Shown one piece after another: positions 1-6,256 of a DNA stretch of 6,870 nt. The position numbers and the translations under genes are program-made. The notes beneath the pieces were generated by a model that saw nothing but the letters and a program-made list of their open reading frames with translations, did not search any database and had not been told where the DNA came from. The stretch covers positions 1-6,870 of the forward strand of contig JAENWY010000126.1 of NCBI GenBank assembly GCA_016649775.1. The letters run 5' to 3'. The first letter of the stretch is position 1, and every line of letters begins with the position of its first letter. The stretch comes from Spirochaetaceae bacterium (GTDB taxonomy: Bacteria > Spirochaetota > Spirochaetia > Sphaerochaetales > Sphaerochaetaceae).

Positions 1-3
1 TAG

Positions 4-76
4 TCGGAATGAGAGGACTCGAACCTCCGATATCTTGCTCCCAAAGCAAGCGCCATAGCCACTAGGCGACATTCCG
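4..76 (-). tRNA. tRNA-Pro with anticodon UGG
   Basis: Read on the minus strand, this 73-nt sequence folds as a complete cloverleaf. The acceptor stem CGGAATG pairs perfectly with CATTCCG. The D arm has GCC/GGC pairing. The anticodon stem is CTTGC/GCAAG with loop TTTGGGA, and the T arm is GGAGG/CCTCT with loop TTCGAGT. Anticodon TGG lies at 41-43 and reads proline CCA codons. The C1-G72 pair, A73 discriminator and G37 are typical of bacterial tRNA-Pro. The three bases after A73 are CTA, so the CCA tail is not encoded and must be added by CCA nucleotidyltransferase. It diverges from nth; I see no convincing promoter for it in the short spacer. Confidence 0.96.
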
Positions 77-97
77 TAACCTGTGAGAGAGTAGCAC

Positions 98-126
98 TTG
101 TTAGGATTTACGTCTATACATATAAT
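98..126 (+). promoter_or_regulatory. Sigma-70-type promoter of nth
   Basis: A -35-like TTGTTA (98-103, four of six consensus bases) is separated by exactly 17 bp from a perfect -10 TATAAT (121-126). Transcription would start near 133, leaving about 22 nt of leader with a GGAG ribosome site at 146-149. This placement argues against the in-frame TTG at 98 as the nth start, because that codon lies inside the -35 box. Confidence 0.7.
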
Positions 127-154
127 AAAAAAAATCAAACTATTTGGAGTCTTT

Positions 155-796
155 ATGAATGAAAAAGAAAAAATATTTGTCATATATCAAATATTAAATC
201 AATCTTCGCCAATAGATATAGTGTTTTTAGAAAGAAGAGAGTCTTTTCAATTTTTAATTTCTGTTATATTAAGTGCTCAAACAACGGATAAGATGGTTAA
301 TATTGTTGTTAAGGATTTGTTTTTGAAATATCCAAACGCCAGAGAATTAGCCAATGCTCCTTATGATGAAGTATGTAATATTGTTAAAAGAACTGGTTTT
401 TATAGGAATAAAGCTAGGAATATAATTAATTGTGCAAAAGAGCTGGTAGATAAGGAAGTTCCAGCAGATATAGATGAGTTAATAAAACTACCAGGTGTTG
501 GCAGAAAAACAGCAAACTGTATTCTGGGGGATGTTTATAACAAAGGTGCAGTCATTGTAGATACCCATTTTAAGAGAGTCGTAAATAGATTAGGAATTGT
601 AGATGAAAAAGATCCTACAAAAATTGAAATGTTGATTAGATCTAAATTGGAAGATAAATACTTATATCGATTTTCAATGATTATTAATCTACATGGAAGG
701 AGGGTTTGTTTTGCAAGAAATCCAAATTGCAAAAATTGTAAATTGCGTGCTATTTGCAATTGGAAAGATGACGATAATCAAGAAGAGAATAAATAA
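155..796 (+). CDS. nth: Endonuclease III (DNA glycosylase/AP lyase)
   Basis: This 213-residue protein is the base-excision-repair glycosylase that removes oxidised pyrimidines from DNA and nicks the abasic site by beta-elimination. Family signatures are intact. SAQTTD lies near residue 43. The helix-hairpin-helix LPGVGRKTAN (around 114-123) carries the catalytic lysine, and VDTH (around 137-140) carries the catalytic aspartate. A C-x6-C-x2-C-x5-C [4Fe-4S] cluster motif follows near the C-terminus, then a short acidic tail. Length is normal for the family (about 210). The ATG at 155 is chosen because GGAG sits 5 nt upstream and the promoter lies just before it; an upstream TTG at 98 would add 19 residues that are not family-like. 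The last 47 bp overlap the convergent gene at 750-1289. The protein should be functional. Confidence 0.96.
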   Translation: MNEKEKIFVIYQILNQSSPIDIVFLERRESFQFLISVILSAQTTDKMVNIVVKDLFLKYPNARELANAPYDEVCNIVKRTGFYRNKARNIINCAKELVDKEVPADIDELIKLPGVGRKTANCILGDVYNKGAVIVDTHFKRVVNRLGIVDEKDPTKIEMLIRSKLEDKYLYRFSMIINLHGRRVCFARNPNCKNCKLRAICNWKDDDNQEENK

Positions 797-1289
797 TACC
801 TAATTCAGTAAATTTAACATTTAATAAATTTAATCTAATGTCATTTATTTTATAATTCTTTTTTAGATTGTATGAATTAGTTTCTTTATTCTTGACATTT
901 GAAGCCAAAAATATTATTGGATATTTATTTTCCATCAATAATTTTTCTAGAGGGAGGAATTTGTTGCAGATTTTTTTATCCAAAGGTAAATCTAATTCAT
1001 TTAATATAAAATTTTGTTTTAAATTAATAATACCGTTTTCATTATATACAGGGAAATATAATAACTCATCTTCACATTGAGCATTTTTATTAATAAGAAT
1101 TGGTTGTGATATCTTATCTATATGTTTGGGGAGTTTATTATTTTTGTAAATACCGAGAAGCAAACATGGTTCTAACATTTTAAAAGAAGGATTACCTGTT
1201 TTGGTAAAACTTTTATTTCTAATATTATTAATTTCTTTATTTAAATCCTGGGGAATTTGTATAACTAATAAATTTATTTGATTTTTCAT
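750..1289 (-). CDS. Unrecognised 179-residue protein, convergent with nth
   Basis: I do not recognise this protein. It is lysine-, asparagine- and leucine-rich, with no signal peptide or membrane segment. It starts with a strand-helix pattern (INLLVIQIP, then a charged helix) and ends in a leucine/isoleucine-rich stretch. The opening faintly resembles 2H (LigT-like) phosphoesterases, but I find no HxT/S catalytic motif, so I do not assign that family. An open frame of this length is improbable by chance in DNA this AT-rich, where roughly one random codon in eleven would be a stop; this supports a real or very recently lost gene. Against it, no Shine-Dalgarno sequence precedes the ATG (the upstream bases read TCCTTTTTTTAT), unlike every other gene here. 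Its 3' end overlaps nth by 47 bp. Confidence 0.55.
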   Translation of the reverse strand: MKNQINLLVIQIPQDLNKEINNIRNKSFTKTGNPSFKMLEPCLLLGIYKNNKLPKHIDKISQPILINKNAQCEDELLYFPVYNENGIINLKQNFILNELDLPLDKKICNKFLPLEKLLMENKYPIIFLASNVKNKETNSYNLKKNYKINDIRLNLLNVKFTELGIIYSLLDYRHLSNCK

Positions 1290-1675
1290 ATAAAAAAAGG
1301 ATACTACTTGAAATGATATATTTTCAATATCTATAACAAAAAAAATTCTAAATTTAACAATTATTACAAAAAAAAATAATAAAGTATAATAAAATTATAA
1401 TTTTCTATAGAATAATAATAATGTTTTCGCTATGATATTAAGGCGCTGATAACTTAGCAAGTAGTAACATTATTAAAAATGATGTAAATTTCTTAACGCC
1501 TATAAGCGTTTAGGTATTTACACAAAGTTAATAATTTGGTACTTTGCTTGAAGTTGCAACTTGCATATGTTTGAGCCTTGCTTCATGCTCACGGGTTTTT
1601 AATTCTCGATCAAGGTTCCATATAGATAGTAACAACGTTAGAAAAACAATATTTTTTATTAAGGTGGATATAAGT
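1290..1675. other. Gene-free stretch between the unknown gene and rpmB
   Basis: No convincing gene lies in these 386 bp. The left part (about 1290-1415) is extremely AT-rich, with poly-A runs and two TATAAT-like hexamers (1385-1390, 1396-1401) that lack good -35 boxes. The middle (1417-1522) holds two nested inverted repeats, listed separately. The right part (about 1541-1620) is markedly richer in G+C, near 41% by hand count. It contains a 12-bp perfect palindrome (AAGTTGCAACTT, 1551-1562) and may be a coding relic. I could not place the rpmB promoter with confidence. Confidence 0.6.
1417..1522 (+). repeat. Two adjacent inverted repeats upstream of rpmB, possible structured leader or small RNA
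   Basis: Repeat one has perfect 9-bp arms AATAATGTT (1417-1425) and AACATTATT (1466-1474). Inside are GCTA/TAGC (1429-1432, 1455-1458) and TATTA/TGATA (1436-1440, 1447-1451), closing on a six-base AGGCGC loop. Repeat two has perfect arms TGTAAAT (1483-1489) and ATTTACA (1516-1522), an inner 3-bp block, then AACGC/GCGTT (1495-1499, 1506-1510) around a CTATAA loop. The loop of the first (AGGCG) is also complementary to CGCCT (1497-1501) in the second. On the plus strand they could form tandem hairpins ahead of rpmB. In DNA this AT-rich the arms alone could arise by chance, and neither hairpin is followed by a T-tract, so a terminator role is unlikely. Confidence 0.35.
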
Positions 1676-1903
1676 ATGGCTCGTAGATGTGAAATTTGCG
1701 GTAAGGGAACTATTGCAGGCAATAACGTTCCTAGAAAAGGTCAGGCAAAGAAGAAAGGTGGTGTTGGTCAACATATTGGTGTTAAGACTAAACGTGTTTT
1801 CCGCCCGAATCTTGTGACTGTCAAAACTACAGTTAAAGGTACTCCATGTACCATCAAAGTATGTACACGTTGCCTTCGCAGTGGTGCAGTAGATAATCTT
1901 TAA
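1676..1903 (+). CDS. rpmB: 50S ribosomal protein L28
   Basis: This 75-residue protein is large-subunit ribosomal protein L28. It begins MARRCEICGKG, the classic start of the family, and has KTKR-FRPNL in the middle. Cysteine pairs at residues 5/8 and 63/66 form the four ligands of the zinc-ribbon (C+) form. Between the GN at 15-16 and KTKR at 37-40 there is an insertion of about 13 residues, rich in glycine and lysine, compared with the common short form (GNRVSH...KTKR). I associate this long form with spirochaetes. The start at 1676 is set by AAGGTGG at 1661-1667 and by homology. The frame is open upstream to 1544, but that extension is not L28-like. The gene is a single transcription unit closed by the terminator at 1938-1961. 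Confidence 0.96.
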   Translation: MARRCEICGKGTIAGNNVPRKGQAKKKGGVGQHIGVKTKRVFRPNLVTVKTTVKGTPCTIKVCTRCLRSGAVDNL

Positions 1904-1937
1904 AATATATTTTTAAAGACTTAACTTTGAATATCTG

Positions 1938-1961
1938 AAAGAGCCCAAATGGGCTCTTTTT
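1938..1961 (+). terminator. Rho-independent terminator of rpmB
   Basis: A 9-bp perfect stem, AAAGAGCCC (1938-1946) with GGGCTCTTT (1951-1959), encloses an AAAT loop and runs into five consecutive T residues. It lies 35 bp after the rpmB stop and separates rpmB from the threonine genes. The A-run on the left arm means it could also work weakly on the minus strand. Confidence 0.93.
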
Positions 1962-2045
1962 CGTATATAAAAGGGTTTGTTTACTATAGTGTTTAATATA
2001 TCAAACAAAATATAACAAATGCAAAATATATAAAAAGGATAAAAG

Positions 2046-4436
2046 ATGAAAAACTCTCAGATACATTCCGTAGAAGGAGAAATGCTTTTTAAGGATGAAG
2101 GTTGCAGTAATTTATTACAATTAGTTAAATCGGCTCCTTCCTCAATAGTTATAGTTTTTTCTTCTGATAAAGAGAAATTCTTAGATACCAAGAGCTTATT
2201 TGAAGCAGCTCGTACTCATAACGAAAAGGTATGGATTGAGTTAGAGAATAGAGAGGAAGCAATTAATTCGTTAATTTCAAGTAAACTTCAAGGTCCAAAA
2301 AAAGAAGATTTACTAAAATTAATAAGAACAGGTTTTACAAATATAGAAGATATTTTAAAAGCTGTATGGCTTGTTTCTGATATCTCTTCTGGGGCAATGG
2401 GATTTTTTGATTATTTAGTAAGTACTTGGATTGTAAACTTTGCTAAGGACTTTTTGAAATTAAACAAAATTGAAGCAAAAATTATAAATTATAATGAAGC
2501 TAGTAAACTAAACTCAATTTCAGATAATACAGTTTTTTTAGTACATGCTCCCATGTATAAAAGTGTTACATGTTTTGATAGTCAAATAGCCGCTGCAAAT
2601 ATTGCAGTAAATATTAAATCTCCAAATCTTGTTTTTTGGAACAGTAAGTCATTGTTAAATACAGCTGATGTTAATGAAGTTCCAAGTGCCACTGTTATCC
2701 CTTCTCTTAGTTTTAATGAAGCAACTGAATTATCATATTTTGGATCTGATGTTTTGAACACAAAAGCAATCAAGATTGCAGTAAAAGGTGGGATTAATGT
2801 CCAAATAAAATATTGGAACGATTTTGATAATAGAGGAACTACTGTAACATGTTCAGATGGTACAAATGATAATGATAAATCAAGTGTCAAAGGATTTTCA
2901 GTAATACATAATATATCTTTAATTAACATTGAAGGTGCTGGTTTAAGTGGGCATATAGGATTTTCCTCATTACTCTTTGAAACAATGAAAAATAGTGAAA
3001 TTTCTGTTGTATTATACTCTCAAGCTTCAAGTGAATATTCAATTTCACTAGCTGTTTACACAAATCAAGTAGAAAAAGCTGTTATTTCAATTAAAGAGGC
3101 TTTTAAAGACGAATTAGAAAAAGGAATAATCAGTAAGATTGAAAGCTATGACGACTTGGCTATAATTGCTGCAGTCGGAGATAAAATGGCCGGAACAAAA
3201 GGTGTTGCAGGAACTTTTTTTCGATCTCTCGGAAAAGCTAGTATAAATGTTAAAGCCATTGCTCAAGGTTCAAGTGAAAGAAACCTAAGTGCTGTTATTA
3301 ATGGGAATGATAGTCGAGCAGCTCTAAGAGCTCTCCATGCCGCCTTCTTCTTATCTAAACAGGCATTATCTGTTGGATTAATAGGTCCTGGTAACATCGG
3401 TGGTGCTCTATTAGACCAAATTAAAACTGAAAAAGAAAGACTCAAAAATAACTTTGATTTAGATATTAGAATTAGAGCAATAGCTAGTTCAACAAAAATG
3501 TTATTATCTGATGAAGGAATTGATTTAGAGAACTGGATGGAAGAATTTGAAAAAAATGCAGTAGTTTGTGATTTAGATGTATTTGCTAATCATGTATCTG
3601 CAACTTATTTTCCTCACAGAGCTATTATTGATTGTACTTCTAGCAATTTTGTTGCATCAAAATATATTTCTTGGATGGAAAATGGTGCTCATATAATTAC
3701 GCCTAATAAAAAAGCAGGAACTGCAAGTTATGAAGAATATACAAAATTATTTGATACTTGTAGCAAAACTGGAAAAAGGTTTTTCTATGAAACAACTGTT
3801 GGAGCAGGTCTTCCTATTATAGGTACTTTAAAAGATTTAGTTCAAACTGGTGATACTGTTAAAACTATAGAAGGTATTGTTTCAGGTACTCTTGCTTGGT
3901 TATTTAATAATTATGATGGAACTGTACCTTTTAGTGAATTAGTTATGAAAGCTAAAAATATGGGATATACAGAACCAGATCCTCGTGATGATTTATCAGG
4001 AATGGATGTTGCAAGAAAAACTGTTATTCTTGCGAGAGAATTAGGTTATAAAGTTGAAGTAAGTGATTTGAGTATTGAAAGTTTGGTACCAGAACAATTA
4101 TCTAAACTACCTATATATGAATTTTTGAGTAAGTTAAATCAGTTAGATGACATTATGTTAAATAAATTTAATGATGCAAAAAAAGAAAATAAAAGACTTT
4201 GTTATGTAGGAAAAGTTGATGAGAATGGTAAGTGCTCTGTTTCTTTGACTGGTTATCCTCTTACTCATCCCTTCGCTCAAGCAAGTGGAACTGATAATGT
4301 CATTTGTTTTACAACTGACAGATATTTAACACAACCTTTAGTAATTAAAGGTCCTGGTGCAGGACGAGAAGTTACAGCTGGTGGAGTATTCTCAGACATA
4401 TTAAGATTATCAGCCTTTTTAGGTGCAAGACTATAG
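2046..4436 (+). CDS. thrA: ThrA-type fusion: degenerate aspartokinase-like domain + ACT + homoserine dehydrogenase
   Basis: This 796-residue protein is colinear with E. coli ThrA (820 residues). Residues 1 to about 275 are the aspartokinase-like domain. It has lost its signatures: KFGGTS has become KDEGCS (16-21), the GRxGSD loop aligns with TCFDSQ (175-180), and TDVDG aligns with NSKSL (199-203). It then becomes recognisable again at ATELSYFGSDVL (226-237). Residues about 285-440 form the tandem ACT regulatory region, with SQASSEYSIS (325-334) and AIAQGSSERN (404-413). Residues 441-796 are homoserine dehydrogenase, which reduces aspartate semialdehyde to homoserine. This part is intact: GPGNIGG nucleotide loop (447-453), TPNKKA (552-557), GAGLP (586-590) and EPDPRDDLSGMDVARK (643-658), which carries the catalytic acidic residues and lysine. 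Dehydrogenase activity is therefore likely, kinase activity unlikely. AAGGA sits 6 nt before the ATG. It is the first gene of a unit with thrC; no threonine attenuator is visible upstream. Confidence 0.93.
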   Translation: MKNSQIHSVEGEMLFKDEGCSNLLQLVKSAPSSIVIVFSSDKEKFLDTKSLFEAARTHNEKVWIELENREEAINSLISSKLQGPKKEDLLKLIRTGFTNIEDILKAVWLVSDISSGAMGFFDYLVSTWIVNFAKDFLKLNKIEAKIINYNEASKLNSISDNTVFLVHAPMYKSVTCFDSQIAAANIAVNIKSPNLVFWNSKSLLNTADVNEVPSATVIPSLSFNEATELSYFGSDVLNTKAIKIAVKGGINVQIKYWNDFDNRGTTVTCSDGTNDNDKSSVKGFSVIHNISLINIEGAGLSGHIGFSSLLFETMKNSEISVVLYSQASSEYSISLAVYTNQVEKAVISIKEAFKDELEKGIISKIESYDDLAIIAAVGDKMAGTKGVAGTFFRSLGKASINVKAIAQGSSERNLSAVINGNDSRAALRALHAAFFLSKQALSVGLIGPGNIGGALLDQIKTEKERLKNNFDLDIRIRAIASSTKMLLSDEGIDLENWMEEFEKNAVVCDLDVFANHVSATYFPHRAIIDCTSSNFVASKYISWMENGAHIITPNKKAGTASYEEYTKLFDTCSKTGKRFFYETTVGAGLPIIGTLKDLVQTGDTVKTIEGIVSGTLAWLFNNYDGTVPFSELVMKAKNMGYTEPDPRDDLSGMDVARKTVILARELGYKVEVSDLSIESLVPEQLSKLPIYEFLSKLNQLDDIMLNKFNDAKKENKRLCYVGKVDENGKCSVSLTGYPLTHPFAQASGTDNVICFTTDRYLTQPLVIKGPGAGREVTAGGVFSDILRLSAFLGARL

Positions 4437-4448
4437 GAGTTTAAAATT

Positions 4449-5720
4449 ATGGATTTTATTTCAACAAGAAGATTATCAAAACCTTTATGCGCTAGTGAAG
4501 CAATACTAAAAGGTTTAGCTGATGATGGTGGCTTATATGTACCTTCTGAGTTTCCATCAATGGTACATTTAGATATGAGAAATATTTCATCATATCCTGA
4601 ATTTGCATTTGAAGTTTTAGCTCCCTTTTTTAAAGAGGATAAATATTTAAATAATGAAGATATTGCAGCTATTTGTATGGATGCATTTAACTTTCCTGTA
4701 CCCTTAGTTCAAAATAATGAATTACAAAGCACTCTTGAATTATTTCATGGTCCAACAGCTGCTTTTAAAGATTTTGGAGCAAGATTTCTTGCATCAACAA
4801 TGGAAAAATTAATTCAAAAGCAAAATAGAAAATTAACAATTCTAGTTGCCACTAGTGGTGATACTGGTGGCGCAGTTGCTGCAGCTTTTCATGGTAAAAA
4901 AGGTATTGATGTTAAAGTTTTATATCCGAAAGGCCGTGTTAGTGCTAGACAGCAAAAACAATTAACAGTATGGGGTGATAATATTAGTGCTTATGAAGTT
5001 GATGGTACTTTTGATGATTGCCAAAAAATGGTTAAAGATGCTTTTATGGATAAAGAATTATCTGAAAAATGGGGTCTATCCAGTGCAAATTCAATCAACC
5101 TTGGAAGATTATTACCACAGACTGTTTATTATGTATATTCCTCATATCTTTATAAAGCTTTATATGGTAAAAATCCTTCTTTTATTATTCCTTCTGGCAA
5201 TGTTGGAAATAGTTGTGGAGCTTATTGGGCATTTACAATGGGGGCTCCAATTGATTCTGTGATTTTAGCTGTTAATGCAAATACTACAATACCAGACTAC
5301 TTAGAATCGGGGGAATATAAACCTCGTCAAAGTATTGCTACACTAGCAAATGCTATGGATGTTGGTGCTCCAAGTAATATGGAGAGATTATTTGATCTTT
5401 ATGGTGATATAGATTTATTTAGAAAAATGGTAAAATCTTGGAGTGTTGATGATGAAACTATTAAAAGTACAATCAAAGAAACTTATGAAAACGAAAATTA
5501 TATAATTTGTCCTCATACCGCTTGTGCGCAAAGAGTAAGATTAGATCATTTTAAAGATAGCCCAACTATTGTTGTTTCTACAGCACACCCAGCTAAATTT
5601 GAAACAATTGTTGAACCTCTTATTGGTAAAACAGTAGAAATTCCTGAAAATTTGAAAGAATTATTAAATAAAGAAAGTCATTTTATTAGTGTTGGTAAAG
5701 ACTACCATGAAATTTTTTAG
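4449..5720 (+). CDS. thrC: Threonine synthase
   Basis: This 423-residue PLP-dependent enzyme converts O-phosphohomoserine to threonine and phosphate in the cytoplasm, the last step of threonine synthesis. The N-terminus (FISTRR near residue 3, GLADDGGLYVP at 22-32) is typical of threonine synthase. HGPTAAFKDFG (100-110) carries the PLP-binding lysine at 107. SGDTGGA (136-142) and SGNVGN (249-254) form the cofactor and phosphate-binding loops, and TAHPAKF (378-384) is the conserved C-terminal motif. The length fits the bacterial class of about 430 residues, and I see no lesion. It lies 12 bp after thrA; its AGGAG (4435-4439) overlaps the thrA stop codon, so the two are almost certainly co-transcribed and probably translationally coupled. 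Homoserine kinase (thrB), needed between ThrA and ThrC, is not adjacent. Confidence 0.96.
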   Translation: MDFISTRRLSKPLCASEAILKGLADDGGLYVPSEFPSMVHLDMRNISSYPEFAFEVLAPFFKEDKYLNNEDIAAICMDAFNFPVPLVQNNELQSTLELFHGPTAAFKDFGARFLASTMEKLIQKQNRKLTILVATSGDTGGAVAAAFHGKKGIDVKVLYPKGRVSARQQKQLTVWGDNISAYEVDGTFDDCQKMVKDAFMDKELSEKWGLSSANSINLGRLLPQTVYYVYSSYLYKALYGKNPSFIIPSGNVGNSCGAYWAFTMGAPIDSVILAVNANTTIPDYLESGEYKPRQSIATLANAMDVGAPSNMERLFDLYGDIDLFRKMVKSWSVDDETIKSTIKETYENENYIICPHTACAQRVRLDHFKDSPTIVVSTAHPAKFETIVEPLIGKTVEIPENLKELLNKESHFISVGKDYHEIF

Positions 5721-5748
5721 TTGTAGAATAGTTTAATTTTTTATAGAG

Positions 5749-5970
5749 TCAACACTTTTTTGTGTTTGGCCTTTTATCTTTTCTATAACTATGACCTGCA
5801 ATCCCACGGCGAGCACTTAGCACTTCTGTAAATAAGCGTCTAATTGTTAGTTTCAGGCAATTGACTAAATTTGTGGTTGCAGGTGAAATAATCCCGATGG
5901 AGAGGTCTTGAAGCAATGCACGTAAATTTATTATGGTATAATATATTGATAAGTGTATTCTTAAATTCAA
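5749..5970 (-). pseudogene. Possible relic of an unrecognised coding sequence
   Basis: A 73-residue open frame on the minus strand coincides with a patch of higher G+C content than its surroundings. The second half, from about LSIGIISPATTN through SARRGIAGHSYRKDKR to its stop, has a basic, protein-like composition and could be the C-terminal end of a lost gene, perhaps from a mobile element. The first 20 or so residues are AT-rich and look unconstrained. No Shine-Dalgarno sequence was found for the ATG at 5970, and I cannot name a family. It may equally be non-coding DNA with an accidental open frame. Confidence 0.25.
5794..5884. repeat. Widely spaced inverted repeat inside the GC-richer patch
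   Basis: ACCTGCAA (5794-5801) and TTGCAGGT (5877-5884) are perfect 8-bp inverted copies separated by 75 bp. Continuing inwards, most of the next six positions also pair, one of them as a G-U. Between the arms are a tandem copy of GCACTT (GCACTTAGCACTT) and AATTG/CAATT. The arrangement could close a folded RNA domain or be a chance remnant. Confidence 0.3.
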
Positions 5971-6055
5971 AAATAGAGTTTGTGAATACCTGAAAAAGAA
6001 TAGGAAAATCTATAGAACAAGTGATGAAATTGTTAAATTGTTAGGTAAGAAGTAA
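5942..6055 (+). pseudogene. Short plus-strand coding relic (37 codons)
   Basis: This frame reads as 37 codons ending in TAA, with a plausible helical, lysine-rich composition (KFKNRVCEYLKKN, then YRTSDEIVKLLGKK). It begins directly after an in-frame TAA at 5939-5941, and the nearest ATG (5933) lies two codons before that stop. There is no start codon or ribosome site of its own. It could be the truncated end of a lost gene. I do not recognise a family, and a stretch this short may be accidental. Confidence 0.2.
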
Positions 6056-6256
6056 GATTTAAAAAGACTTAAAACTTTGCAAACTTAGGGAATAGGTAGA
6101 ATTAACCCTTATTGAATCTCAAAATTAATGGGTCTAAAAAACCCCAACAGCAAAAGTCTATATTAGTTGACTATCTACTTTAATGGGGTAATTGTAGTAC
6201 GAAGGGCTGTGTGTAATATGTTTTGTCCGTAAGGGCTCCTCTTACTAAATTATTTA

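Larger units (their letters stand above)
5721..6256. other. Gene-poor region with probable decayed coding sequence
   Basis: No intact recognisable gene lies in these 536 bp. About 5765-5920 is clearly richer in G+C than the rest and is open on the minus strand (listed separately). About 5942-6055 reads as a short protein-like stretch on the plus strand. From about 6060 on there are only small repeats: TTAATGGG twice (6125-6132, 6180-6187), AAGGGCT twice (6202-6208, 6231-6237), and ACCC at 6141-6144, which could pair either with GGGT (6130-6133) or with GGGT inside 6185-6189. No strong terminator follows thrC or the minus-strand HTH gene. I find no insertion-sequence ends, tRNA or CRISPR array. 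Confidence 0.6.

Noticed and set aside
98..154. 19-residue N-terminal extension of nth from a TTG codon
   Set aside because: The TTG lies in the -35 box of a well-formed promoter, the extra residues are not family-like, and the ATG at 155 has its own GGAG.
868..1080. 70-codon plus-strand frame inside the unknown gene
   Set aside because: It is antisense to a longer open frame and has no ribosome site or recognisable motif.
1544..1675. 44-residue upstream extension of rpmB in the same frame
   Set aside because: L28 starts with the MARRCEICG motif, which directly follows a good ribosome site; the extension resembles no part of L28.
1976..2009. TTTGTTT/AAACAAA inverted repeat before thrA as an operator
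   Set aside because: It is low-complexity AT-rich sequence with a long spacer, no clear promoter around it and no known matching regulator site.
1962..2045. Threonine/isoleucine attenuator leader before thrA
   Set aside because: The only short frame (ATG at 2019, four codons) has no ribosome site and no run of threonine or isoleucine codons, and there is no terminator hairpin between it and thrA.
2582..2929. Minus-strand frame opposite thrA
   Set aside because: It is a shadow of the strongly supported thrA frame; composition is what the antisense would give.
4975..5262. Plus-strand frame of 95 codons inside thrC
   Set aside because: It overlaps the conserved thrC coding sequence in another frame, and its leucine/isoleucine richness follows from that frame.
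5750..5768. AACAC/GTGTT hairpin after thrC as a terminator
   Set aside because: The stem is only 5 bp, the T-run is in the loop rather than after the stem, and the bases following it are TTGGCC.
6130..6189. Alternative GGGT/ACCC pairings as a riboswitch-like element
   Set aside because: The stems are only 4-5 bp, no gene lies downstream on the plus strand, and no known riboswitch core is recognisable.
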